In this document: positions 45,317-53,272 of the stretch, one piece after another
Position numbering within the stretch: the first letter of the stretch is position 1
How the letters are laid out: each line of letters begins with the position of its first letter
Notes under the pieces: model-generated
Seen by the model: only the letters and a program-made list of their open reading frames with translations
Databases searched by the model: none
What the model was told of the DNA's origin: nothing
Translations under genes and position numbers: made by a program
From: Acutalibacter sp. 1XD8-36
GTDB lineage: Bacteria > Bacillota > Clostridia > Oscillospirales > Acutalibacteraceae
Direction: 5' to 3'
DNA length: 64,000 nt
Assembly: GCF_009917525.1 (NCBI RefSeq)
Contig: NZ_QZDU01000008.1
Location: forward strand, 62,001-126,000

Positions 45317-45712
45317 CTATCGGAATTTCGTATAGAAGGACCTCGGCCCTCCCATCCTCATGCTCAGCTGCTTATCCAAGGTCCGGCATCTCTCAAGCAG
45401 CCTGCGGTTTTGCAGCACCTGCCCACAGAGCGCGCCCTCCTCAGGGCCCCGCTGCTCCCCGCCCTCCAGTATCTCCCTGGCGCGGATTGCGTCGTCCTCC
45501 GGCAGCTCCAGTATGCGGTGGCGCACCTGCTGGTCCACCTCCTGCATACGGTTAGCCGGCTCGCCCCGCATATTCAGAAGCATCTGTACCGATACCTCGT
45601 CCCTGCGGTCAAGAGCCTCTCCCAGCTGGCGGGTCAGGTCTTCAAACTCAGACAGCTTTACATATATGAGCCTTTCCTTTAAAAGCAGCTCATCCAGCAC
45701 TTTCCCGTCCAT
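45317..45712 (-). CDS. Small helical protein downstream of fliS, unknown (FliT-like position)
   Basis: The protein is 131 residues, charged and mostly helical, with likely coiled coils at about 5-60 and 95-120. It has no signal peptide or membrane segment. I do not recognise a family motif. Its place, 10 bases after fliS and before a terminator, is where fliT or a similar export chaperone lies in other flagellar clusters. A chaperone or anti-FliD role is inferred from position only. Confidence 0.7.
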   Translation of the reverse strand: MDGKVLDELLLKERLIYVKLSEFEDLTRQLGEALDRRDEVSVQMLLNMRGEPANRMQEVDQQVRHRILELPEDDAIRAREILEGGEQRGPEEGALCGQVLQNRRLLERCRTLDKQLSMRMGGPRSFYTKFR

Positions 45713-45722
45713 CGGCCGCCTC

Positions 45723-46130
45723 CTAACCGTGCGCCTCGGCGGCCTTTTTGTCAGCTTCTTCCGCGCAGTTTTTCTCCGCCTGCCTAAAGCTGTCCCGCAG
45801 GTCCGCTACCATCCCATGGACCTCATTCAATACCTTCCTGTTACGCCCTATCTTCACCCGCGTAAGCTGATAGCTAAAGTAGTCATACAGCTTATGCAGG
45901 TTTTGGCTGATAGGGTATTTGTCGTCCAGGGTGTCGTCCAGGTATCCGATTATATCCATGCTCTTGTCCGCGGAGGCCTCCAGCAGCTCGTACTGCTGCT
46001 GGTCCAGGGCCAGCTCACAGCGCACCAGGTTTTTGACCAGCTCATCGTACAGCAGCAGCAGCAATTCATTTGGCGTCATGGTGCTTATGGACTGTTCCTT
46101 ATACTGCTGTATCGGATTGTGGTGTTCCAT
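45723..46130 (-). CDS. fliS: Flagellin export chaperone FliS
   Basis: FliS binds the C-terminus of flagellin and prevents premature polymerisation. The protein is 135 residues with YKEQSISTMTPNELLLLLYDELVKNL near the N-terminus, quoted as a landmark, and the helical bundle typical of FliS. The last 20 residues are an Ala/Glu/Lys-rich tail. In Bacillus FliS also binds FliW, which is present in this window. Confidence 0.94.
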   Translation of the reverse strand: MEHHNPIQQYKEQSISTMTPNELLLLLYDELVKNLVRCELALDQQQYELLEASADKSMDIIGYLDDTLDDKYPISQNLHKLYDYFSYQLTRVKIGRNRKVLNEVHGMVADLRDSFRQAEKNCAEEADKKAAEAHG

Positions 46131-46154
46131 TAGGTACCTCTTTTTCTATAATTA

Positions 46155-48851
46155 TCAGCCGCCCATCATGCCCGCCAGCATGGAGCTCTGGGAGTTCATC
46201 TGGTTTATGAGCATTTCAAGCTGGGTAAACTTGTTGGTGTAGAAGTCCACCCTATCACCCATCTTATCCTGCCAGCGCTCTATCTGCTCCTGTAGATTGT
46301 CCATCTGGTCCTGTATCTCGTTATGGCTCAGTGAGTAGCTGGAGAGCTCTGTGCCCGCCTTGCTTACCAGTATGCCGGGGCTGCCGATGGAAGTTTTGCC
46401 GTACATCTCAAGGGTGGTCTTCAGCCCTGCCATCAGGCCGTCCTGGGAGGCGCCGTTGGCCGTGGACTGAGTGAAGGCGTTCTTTACCCTGTCCGGGTCG
46501 GTTTCCAGCATATTGCGCAGCTTATCCTCGTCCAGGCTCAGGGTGGAAAGGCCGTTGGAGAAGTCCACAGTAAGTCCAATGCTCCTAAGAGCCGCGCCAA
46601 CCTCGCCTGAGCCCTGAACCGCCTCGGTCAGCTTGCTGTAAAGGTTGGAAATGTCTTGGTCCCCAAAGAGTATGCCGGTCTTCGCCTTCTTCTCGTAGGC
46701 CTCAATGGAGCTCTCGCTCATGCCGGACATATCGTCGTCGGTCAGCGGCTCATATGGCTTGCCGCTGGAGTTCTTCAGCGTTTCAGTCTTATAGGCGTTG
46801 TGCATTTCTGTGACGAGCTTATTATAATCCTCAATAAAGCTCTTGACAGCGTCCACTATCTTGTCGGAGTCTGAAGTGTTGGTAAAGGTTATCTTCTCTG
46901 CGGAAGTGTCAATGCTTCCGTCTTCCTTATAGCCGAAGGTGTTCTTCAGTGTAACCTGCATACCGTCAAGGTCAACGGTGTTGGAGGAGCGGGTCAGCTC
47001 CATATCCTCACCGTTGATGTTCACGCTCAAGATAGCGTCCTGCCCGGCGGTGAATTTACCCTTAGACTCAGAATATGCCTTATCAACTTCTATTTCAACC
47101 GATTCAGGAGTAAGAACCCTGATACTAGCCTTCTCACCACTACTGTTTGTGACCTCAAATTGACTCGTATCTTTGTTGAAAGAGAAAGATTGTCCAGGAT
47201 TTGCATTCTTGTTCAATTCCTTAATGACATCTTCCATCGTTTGATTGTCAGCGATATTGAAGCTTTGAGTATAGTTTGTATTTCCCAATCTAAATTTAAA
47301 TGTGGTCCACTGCTTATCTCCCGGAGCAATCTTACCACCATAAACATCGTTAAATGTGGTAGTTTCAGTGATTTCCTTAGGCGGTGCGCCAAACAGCTTT
47401 GCACCCAAATCCCCACGTATATCGACCCTGCTCTGTGAACCAGTTTCCTTTGCAGTAATGGCAAAGTTCCCGGTCAGGCTGGAATACTTAATTTCAACGC
47501 CAGCCTCATCGTCGCCGTTGACCTTATCCATCAGATTCTTGATGGTATCGGTGGACTTGAACTCAAACTCCTTGCCGTTAATCTTGATGGTGGAGTACTT
47601 TATGTCGTTGCCGTCATCGTCTTTTTTTGTTTGCCAATTAAAGTTTTCGCCCAGCGCCTTCTCAAGAGTCCAGCTGGTCTGCAGGGTATTGCTGAAGCCG
47701 CCCTCGCCAAGGCCAAGAGCCTTATTGACCACATCACTGCTGCCTGAAACCTTCAGGGTAGAGCCGTTGCCGCTTGGCCCTGTAAACTTCAGGCCGCCGG
47801 TAGTAGCGTCCACAGAAGCGGTGACCTTACCGCCAAACTCCTCTTTGAGCTGCTTATTTATGCCCTCGGCCAAAGCTTTGGTTTTATCCTCATCTGAATT
47901 GGCATTTTTGAAAGCGTCGCTTTCAACGATATCCTTGAGCTGGATTTTCTTGGTCTTGCCGTCCAGGGTCACATTGATGTATTTGTCCCCAAGGTAGCTG
48001 GCACGGTCATTTTTCACTATCAGGTCGTCTTCAGTTATCGGCTTCTCGGAAGCAATGATAGAACCGGCAGCCTCGGACTTCTTAAACAATTCGCCCATCT
48101 TGCCTGTAGAGCCAGTAACGGCAAAATAGTTGCCCTTCTTGTCAACCAGCTGTATCCTTCCGTCCTCGCCCACCCTGGCCTCAATGTACTTATCAGCGGA
48201 GACAGCCCCGCTGCTGGTGGTGATGTTGCTGTCCTTTAGCTTCTTATTGATAGCGTCGGCCAGCTCCTGGGGAGTTTTGTAGACCTCATCCTCAGAGAAG
48301 CGCAGGGTAAAGGTGCTGCCCTTACCATCCTTGCCGCCGCCGTATTTCAGGGAGATTGAACCGGAAACGTTGCTGGTCTCAATCTTTTCATCCCAGTCAA
48401 TAGCCTCGGTTTCGGAGCCCTCGCTCACCAGATGGTCGGTGCCGACGGTATAGCTTGCGGCCTGGGCCAGCTGCTTAATGCGGTTGATAGCCACATTGCT
48501 GCTGCTCTTGCCGATGGCACTCACCGCCGCGGCATTGGCGCCGTTGGCGATGGTGTTCACCGCCTTGGTGAAGAAGCTGGAGCTGAAAAGGTTTGTGCTG
48601 CTGGAGTAGGAGGTGTACTTATCCAGGATATTGTTCATCTGGACGATAAGGCTGCGGTATGCGTCCTGTTTCCACTGCATTTTTGTCATTTTCTGCTGCA
48701 GGGAGGTTATCTTAGACTTGTACCCCGAAATGCTGTTTTCAATCATGGACTCAGTGTCCATACCGCTGGCAAGGCCGCTGATTACGTTGCGGTTGCCGTA
48801 TAAACTGTTGGTGCCGCTGGAACTGTTCATCAAACTTGTGATAGAAGCCAT
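46155..48851 (-). CDS. fliD: Flagellar filament cap protein FliD
   Basis: FliD caps the filament tip and guides flagellin assembly. The protein is about 898 residues, roughly twice the length of Bacillus FliD, through expansion of the exposed middle. The N-terminal domain contains VISGLASGMDTESMIENSIS and the C-terminus carries a coiled coil ending near MNSQSSMLAGMMG. The centre (about 47040-47460) is strikingly AT-rich: the 60-base line 47161-47220 has 22 G or C. GGAG precedes the ATG at 48851; a start at 48941 is rejected because it lacks a site. Confidence 0.95.
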   Translation of the reverse strand: MASITSLMNSSSGTNSLYGNRNVISGLASGMDTESMIENSISGYKSKITSLQQKMTKMQWKQDAYRSLIVQMNNILDKYTSYSSSTNLFSSSFFTKAVNTIANGANAAAVSAIGKSSSNVAINRIKQLAQAASYTVGTDHLVSEGSETEAIDWDEKIETSNVSGSISLKYGGGKDGKGSTFTLRFSEDEVYKTPQELADAINKKLKDSNITTSSGAVSADKYIEARVGEDGRIQLVDKKGNYFAVTGSTGKMGELFKKSEAAGSIIASEKPITEDDLIVKNDRASYLGDKYINVTLDGKTKKIQLKDIVESDAFKNANSDEDKTKALAEGINKQLKEEFGGKVTASVDATTGGLKFTGPSGNGSTLKVSGSSDVVNKALGLGEGGFSNTLQTSWTLEKALGENFNWQTKKDDDGNDIKYSTIKINGKEFEFKSTDTIKNLMDKVNGDDEAGVEIKYSSLTGNFAITAKETGSQSRVDIRGDLGAKLFGAPPKEITETTTFNDVYGGKIAPGDKQWTTFKFRLGNTNYTQSFNIADNQTMEDVIKELNKNANPGQSFSFNKDTSQFEVTNSSGEKASIRVLTPESVEIEVDKAYSESKGKFTAGQDAILSVNINGEDMELTRSSNTVDLDGMQVTLKNTFGYKEDGSIDTSAEKITFTNTSDSDKIVDAVKSFIEDYNKLVTEMHNAYKTETLKNSSGKPYEPLTDDDMSGMSESSIEAYEKKAKTGILFGDQDISNLYSKLTEAVQGSGEVGAALRSIGLTVDFSNGLSTLSLDEDKLRNMLETDPDRVKNAFTQSTANGASQDGLMAGLKTTLEMYGKTSIGSPGILVSKAGTELSSYSLSHNEIQDQMDNLQEQIERWQDKMGDRVDFYTNKFTQLEMLINQMNSQSSMLAGMMGG

Positions 48852-48982
48852 TGCATTCACTCCTTTTTTGTGGTAACATATCCCTAGAGGGGATGGATAG
48901 ACTGTTTTCTGGGGCAGTTTCCCCGGGAAAATCGCCCTCAAAAAGGGTAAAACCCAGAGAAGCCATTATTTCTTCTATATTT

Positions 48983-49009
48983 ATATCGACACTAGTATTG
49001 GAAAGATAA
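48983..49009 (-). promoter_or_regulatory. Candidate sigma-28 promoter for fliD
   Basis: On the minus strand GTCGATAT (48990-48983) matches seven of eight bases of the sigma-28 -10 GCCGATAT. At 15 bp spacing the -35 is TTAT, only two of four against TAAA. The leader to fliD would be about 125 bases. fliD is normally a late, sigma-28-dependent gene, which supports the call. Confidence 0.45.
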
Positions 49010-49051
49010 GAGCTTTCCGCGAAAATTTTGCTTCTGGAGAGGAGCCTTCCT

Positions 49052-49807
49052 ATGGAAAAGATTATTGCAATTACCAACCAGAAAGGCGGGGTCGGCAAAA
49101 CTACCACCGCTCTTTCCCTTATCAACGCCCTGCGCCTCAGAAATTACCGGGTCCTCGGCGTGGACCTCGACCCCCAGGGAAGCCTGGGCTTTTCGGCGGG
49201 GCTGGACATTGAGAATGCAGACACGGTCTATGAGGTGATGAAGGGCTCGGCCGATATCCGCGACACAATTATGTCCACAGACCTGGGGGACGTGCTGCCC
49301 TCAAACATCCTGCTGTCCACAGCGGAGCTGGAGTTTAACGCTCCCGGCCGGGAGTATCTTCTGAAAAACGAGCTGGACAAGGTTGAGCGTAACTACGACT
49401 ATATCATCATCGACACGCCGCCCGCCCTTAACGTCCTCACCATCAACGCCTATGTGGCCTCCGGCGCGCTGATTATTCCTATGGCCCCTGAGATACTGAG
49501 CCTTCTTGGTATTTCCCAGATTCGGGACACCATAAATACAGTGAAGAAATATTACAACCCCGACCTTAGGGTGCTGGGCATACTCCTCAACAAGTACAAC
49601 CAGCGGCTCACTCTCAACCGCGAGGTGCTGGAGCTCTCCAGTGAAATCGCCCGCAAGCTTGATACCAAGGTGCTCGACACCAAAATCCGCACGAGCGTAG
49701 TTGTCGCCGAGGCCCCCGCCCATGGTGAGAGCGTCCTGTCCTATGCACCCCGCTCCAACCCATCCATGGACTTCCAGGCGCTCTTGGACGAGCTCATGAG
49801 CCTATAA
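49052..49807 (+). CDS. parA: ParA/Soj-type ATPase between flagellar operons
   Basis: The protein is about 251 residues. It begins with a deviant Walker A (KGGVGKTT), then the switch DLDPQGSLG, Walker B IIIDTPPALN and a C-terminal half typical of ParA/Soj rather than FlhG/MinD, with no amphipathic membrane-targeting helix seen at the end. ParA proteins use ATP-dependent DNA or partner binding to position plasmids, chromosomes, chemoreceptor arrays or flagella. No ParB is next to it; a ComFB-domain gene follows after 40 bases. GGAG supports the ATG at 49052. Confidence 0.92.
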   Translation: MEKIIAITNQKGGVGKTTTALSLINALRLRNYRVLGVDLDPQGSLGFSAGLDIENADTVYEVMKGSADIRDTIMSTDLGDVLPSNILLSTAELEFNAPGREYLLKNELDKVERNYDYIIIDTPPALNVLTINAYVASGALIIPMAPEILSLLGISQIRDTINTVKKYYNPDLRVLGILLNKYNQRLTLNREVLELSSEIARKLDTKVLDTKIRTSVVVAEAPAHGESVLSYAPRSNPSMDFQALLDELMSL

Positions 49808-49847
49808 GCACAGCTTTATATAAAAACTACCGAAAGGAGACCATACT

Positions 49848-50606
49848 ATGGCTAATTCCAAAAATTCCCGCTCCAACAAAACTGCCCACGTTTTAAACCT
49901 CCTCACCGAGCCCGGCGAGGCCTCCAAGGAATCCTCCCGCTCCGAGCGTCCCGCCTCCGCGCCCACCCCTACACCCGACAACTCCGAGGAGGTTGCCAGC
50001 GCAATCCGCGACGCCCTTGAGGAGGACCTGCTTGCCGAGCTCACCGAGGACGAGCCCGCCGTGCAGCAGCCTGAGCCGGAGCCTGTACCCCAGCCCGCCC
50101 AGGAGGTTGAGCCTGAGCCTGCTCCCGAGCCGGAACCTGTCCACCAAGCCGCCAAGCCTGTCCCCCAGCCCGAGCCTGAGCCAATTCCGGAGCCTGTCCC
50201 GGAGCCCGAGCCTGTGCTGGAGGCTGAGCAGGCTCCAGAGCCGGAGCCTGCCCTGGAATCGGAGCCGGTACAGGAGCCCGACCCCATTGATGATATCACC
50301 TACGTGAACGTGCTGCAGGCGCTGGTTGAGGACCGTGTAGATAAGTATATGAAGCAGTTTAAGATGTGCGACTGCCATCGCTGCCGCACCGATGTGGTTG
50401 CCCTGGCGCTTACCAGTCTGCCCGCCAAATATATTGTGGTGCCTGAGCATGAGAGCGTGCCCATGCTGTCTATTTATGAAAGCAGGTACAGCGCTGCAGT
50501 TACGGCCCAGCTTATTGCGGCCTGCCAGAAAGTAGCCGAGCATCCCCGGCATTCTGACGGTCACGACGGGCGGCTGCGGCTGGGAGCTCCCAGAAACGAC
50601 GAGTAA
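49848..50606 (+). CDS. ComFB-domain protein with Pro-Glu linker, likely ParA partner
   Basis: The protein is 252 residues. The first 20 residues are basic and polar (K5, R8, K11). Residues about 43-68 are helical and acidic, 70-147 form a Pro-Glu repeat linker, and 149-235 match the ComFB family (PF10719) with [16 protein letters not shown], the CDCHRC cysteine cluster at 174-179 and [14 protein letters not shown]. ComFB-type proteins have been reported as c-di-GMP receptors in other bacteria. The tail (236-252) is basic. AAAGGAG lies before the ATG. The pairing with parA and the basic N-terminus suggest a ParB-like partner; this is an inference. Confidence 0.85.
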   Translation: MANSKNSRSNKTAHVLNLLTEPGEASKESSRSERPASAPTPTPDNSEEVASAIRDALEEDLLAELTEDEPAVQQPEPEPVPQPAQEVEPEPAPEPEPVHQAAKPVPQPEPEPIPEPVPEPEPVLEAEQAPEPEPALESEPVQEPDPIDDITYVNVLQALVEDRVDKYMKQFKMCDCHRCRTDVVALALTSLPAKYIVVPEHESVPMLSIYESRYSAAVTAQLIAACQKVAEHPRHSDGHDGRLRLGAPRNDE

Positions 50607-50630
50607 TCCCTATGCCGGTATAAAAAGAAT

Positions 50631-50659
50631 GCGGAGCATATGCTCCGCGTTTTTTTTTG
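50631..50659. terminator. Bidirectional terminator between the ComFB gene and csrA
   Basis: The perfect palindrome GCGGAGCATATGCTCCGC (50631-50648) is followed on the plus strand by about nine T. On the minus strand it is followed by ATTCTTTTTAT. It separates two converging transcripts. Confidence 0.9.
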
Positions 50660-50688
50660 TTGAAAACCTCCGAAGGCTGGCAAATCTC

Positions 50689-50946
50689 TTACTTTTTGTC
50701 CCCCTCGGATTTCTCGCCGCCCGCAAGCATTGAGAATGCCGCAAGCAAATCCTGAGGCAGGCTCTGCTCGTCTGCCGCGTCAATATTCTCGCGCATGGCA
50801 TTCGCCAACTCCAGGCGCAGCACCGACACCGTCTTAGGCGCGTCTATGGCTATCTGCACCTCTTTGTCCTTTGTGGCAATGATAGTCACCTTTACGTCCT
50901 CCCCAATGAGGAAGGACTCACCTGCTTTCCTGCGCAGAATCAGCAT
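50689..50946 (-). CDS. csrA: RNA-binding translational regulator CsrA
   Basis: The protein is 85 residues, beginning MLILRRKAGESFLIGEDVKV with the typical IAIDAPKTVSVLR strand. CsrA blocks translation of flagellin mRNA and is itself bound by FliW. The ATG at 50946 lies inside the last codons of fliW and has GAGGAGGGG upstream, so the two are translationally coupled. The C-terminal extension of about 25 residues is acidic and helical, as in other Firmicutes CsrA proteins. Confidence 0.97.
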   Translation of the reverse strand: MLILRRKAGESFLIGEDVKVTIIATKDKEVQIAIDAPKTVSVLRLELANAMRENIDAADEQSLPQDLLAAFSMLAGGEKSEGDKK

Positions 50947-51392
50947 GAGGACCCCTCCTCTGCCTGGAACTCCGACAGAAGGTGCCGCATTCCGTATTCC
51001 CCGCCCTCCAGTATCACCTGGGTTGCAATCCGGGTCTGGTCGTTTATCACCACCGGGCATTTCATATTTACAGTGCTTGTGGACACGGGGTTTTTCACTA
51101 CGCATAGGACATAGTAGCAGAGCTCGGTGCTCTCTTCAACTCCCATCTCGCTCAGCTCCTCCGGCTGAAGCACCGGCGCGTAAGCAGGGTTCATGGTGAA
51201 GGGATTCATCACCACAAAGGCAAGCTGTGGGGTCGCGAGGCTCTGCAGGCACAGCAGGGTACCGTCGCTGCCGGAGAAGGGCAGCAGCAGGAACTCCCGC
51301 TCCTCCTCGAAGGCGAATATGCCCCGGGGAAAGTGCAGCACGTCTTCTGCGCTATAGTCTATCTCGCCAAAATATTTTGTTGTTAGCTTCAA
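50940..51392 (-). CDS. fliW: Flagellar assembly factor FliW
   Basis: FliW binds flagellin and antagonises CsrA, so flagellin synthesis follows export. The protein is 150 residues. Signatures are DVLHFPRGIFAFEEEREFLLLP and the strand with NMKCPVVIND. It overlaps csrA by 7 bases, the conserved fliW-csrA arrangement. Flagellin, the third partner, is not in this window. Confidence 0.96.
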   Translation of the reverse strand: MKLTTKYFGEIDYSAEDVLHFPRGIFAFEEEREFLLLPFSGSDGTLLCLQSLATPQLAFVVMNPFTMNPAYAPVLQPEELSEMGVEESTELCYYVLCVVKNPVSTSTVNMKCPVVINDQTRIATQVILEGGEYGMRHLLSEFQAEEGSSC

Positions 51393-51408
51393 ACTGCTCC
51401 TCCCGGCC

Positions 51409-52026
51409 TTAGGCCCTTACGTCCACAGGCTCGTGGTTGGGGTCAGACGAAGGCGGTACGTACAGGGCCCCGCCAACGTACTTGATTATAACCTCGGGCC
51501 TCTGGGTCACAGAGAACTCAATGTCCCCGGGTACAAACTCAAAGCCCTGGCCGCCGGTCTTCCAGTTGAAATTCAGCTTATCCATCTCGTAGCGAATCTG
51601 CATCTGGCCCGGCTCCCAGTTCAGGTTGATACCCGCCTCAGGCAGGAAGCCCAGCCCGAAGTCATTAAGGTTGCGCCCAAGGTGGGCGTCCTGGGTCTCC
51701 TGGGCAAATTGGGTGATAAGCTCCTGTCCCAGCTGTGCGTCCATCACCAACTGCCCGCGCTTGGCATAGGTAGCCGTGGCCTGATACGCCGCCTGCTTGC
51801 CGGCCTCTGCTGCCTGCTTCACGCTCTGGGCGGTGGTCGGGCGGATGGAGCTGCGCGCCTGGAATGAGTCAATATTCAGCTTGACAGGCCTGCTCTTAAT
51901 GTTCAGGCCGCCTTTTTCCCGGGAGATTTCCACCTCAGCTGTGCCCCTGGAATAGACCAGATGGGCGTTTGTCGTCTTCATCTCAATCTCAATAGGCACA
52001 GTAGTTATCTCAATCAACGGTCCCAC
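51409..52026 (-). CDS. DUF6470 (YviE-like) flagellar-cluster protein
   Basis: The protein is 205 residues, beginning with IEITTVPIEIEMKTTNAHL and containing VKLNIDSFQARSSIRP, features of the DUF6470/YviE family. This family lies between flgL and fliW in Bacillus and Clostridia. It has no signal peptide or membrane helix. Its molecular role is unknown; the position here matches exactly. Confidence 0.85.
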   Translation of the reverse strand: MGPLIEITTVPIEIEMKTTNAHLVYSRGTAEVEISREKGGLNIKSRPVKLNIDSFQARSSIRPTTAQSVKQAAEAGKQAAYQATATYAKRGQLVMDAQLGQELITQFAQETQDAHLGRNLNDFGLGFLPEAGINLNWEPGQMQIRYEMDKLNFNWKTGGQGFEFVPGDIEFSVTQRPEVIIKYVGGALYVPPSSDPNHEPVDVRA

Positions 52027-52066
52027 AATAAACCCCTCTTTCAGTGAATATGGCTAAAAAATTTGC

Positions 52067-53236
52067 TTAATTCATATAATCTATCAGCGACTGTGATAAT
52101 AGATTGGTACCAATACGCAGCGCGGCGTTATAGGAATACTGGGCCCACATCAGCGCGGTGATGGCGTCGGCGGGGTCGATATCCTCGATAGTTGTTATCT
52201 GCTCGTTCAATGAATCGTCCAGGGAGTCCAGACGGTCGGCGTTAGTCTCGATAAATGTGCTCCTGGTATCGTGGGCTATCCACTTGGAGTGCACATCGTC
52301 CAGGGAAGCCTCCAGTGCCTTCTCCAGCGCCTCCGCCATCTCCTCCTGGGAGACCTGCTTGCCGTCTGCTGTGGTAATAGGCGTGTCACTGTATGAGCCG
52401 TCTTCCGGGCTGCAGGCGGAGAAAACCTCCCCCATCTGGTTCAGGATAGAGATGATATTCTTTGGCACCATAACCTCTTTGCCGCTGTTCAGCGTGACAG
52501 TGCGGTGGCCGTAGCCGATGAAGTCTGCTCCGTTGAGGGCCGTGTCAAAGGCGCTAGCCTCGATAAGCTGACCGTTATCCTCCTTCATGCCCATGCCCAG
52601 GTCCACAAATGTATGCTCGTTCTCAATGGAATTGACGATATCCATATAGCCCTGGTACTTCAGTCCGGAATTTGGGTCGTTCGGGTCGTTCAGCGCTGTC
52701 TTCCAAGAACCGTCCGCAAGCTCAGCCTCTGTCGGAACAGCCACGTCCACCGGCATACCACGATACATGACCTCGCCGTTGGGCCCCCACTCAAATGGAA
52801 CCCTCTCGCCGTCCGCGCCTGAGAAAACGAAGTTCTGACCGTACTTGGCGTTCATTGTCTGCATTACGGACTCAGCCGCGCCCTTCAAAACCTGGCCCAG
52901 AGCGGTGCGCCCGCCGGCGTCCGCGTCGTTGCTGGCGCGAAGGGCCGAGTATTTGCCCAGCTTCACACCCAGGTCCTGATAGGTGTCGTCCAGGCAGTCC
53001 CAGGCCTGCTGGAACTTGTGAACAACCTGCTTGGTATTGGCTATCTGGTTCTCCACGTTCCAGCGGTTACGCCTAAGCTGGAAGGCCTGGGCAGCCTTGG
53101 TGGGATTCTCGGCATAGGAATTGAAATTGCGCTCGGTGGTAACCCGCTCGCTGGCGGTTGCTAAAGTGTTATAGGACTTCATGAGGTTGGTCTTATAGCG
53201 GTTCATCATCCCATTAGTTGTAATGCGCTGTATCAT
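52067..53236 (-). CDS. flgL: Hook-filament junction protein FlgL
   Basis: FlgL (HAP3) joins hook and filament. The protein is 389 residues with the N-terminal flagellin-like region (RITTNGMMNRYKTNL, NFNSYAENPTKAAQAFQLRR) and a C-terminus with ALMWAQYSYNAALRIGTNLL. It is 36 bases after flgK. The central part is longer than in Bacillus FlgL. Confidence 0.94.
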   Translation of the reverse strand: MIQRITTNGMMNRYKTNLMKSYNTLATASERVTTERNFNSYAENPTKAAQAFQLRRNRWNVENQIANTKQVVHKFQQAWDCLDDTYQDLGVKLGKYSALRASNDADAGGRTALGQVLKGAAESVMQTMNAKYGQNFVFSGADGERVPFEWGPNGEVMYRGMPVDVAVPTEAELADGSWKTALNDPNDPNSGLKYQGYMDIVNSIENEHTFVDLGMGMKEDNGQLIEASAFDTALNGADFIGYGHRTVTLNSGKEVMVPKNIISILNQMGEVFSACSPEDGSYSDTPITTADGKQVSQEEMAEALEKALEASLDDVHSKWIAHDTRSTFIETNADRLDSLDDSLNEQITTIEDIDPADAITALMWAQYSYNAALRIGTNLLSQSLIDYMN

Positions 53237-53272
53237 ATTAAGTCACTTCTTTCCTTATAAAATTTATATAAA

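Noticed and set aside
48855-48895. GGA triplets in the fliD leader as CsrA binding sites
   Set aside because: One GGA is the ribosome-binding site itself and the other falls in a predicted stem rather than a loop, so the evidence is too thin.
49247-49254. GCCGATAT, a perfect sigma-28 -10 match on the plus strand
   Set aside because: It is inside the parA coding sequence, with no TAAA-like -35 at 14-16 bases and no gene start downstream.
50109-50285. Repetitive GAGCC/CCTGAG-type tandem sequence suggesting a satellite or CRISPR-like repeat
   Set aside because: It is in frame and encodes the Pro-Glu linker of the ComFB-domain protein; unit lengths are irregular and there are no spacers.
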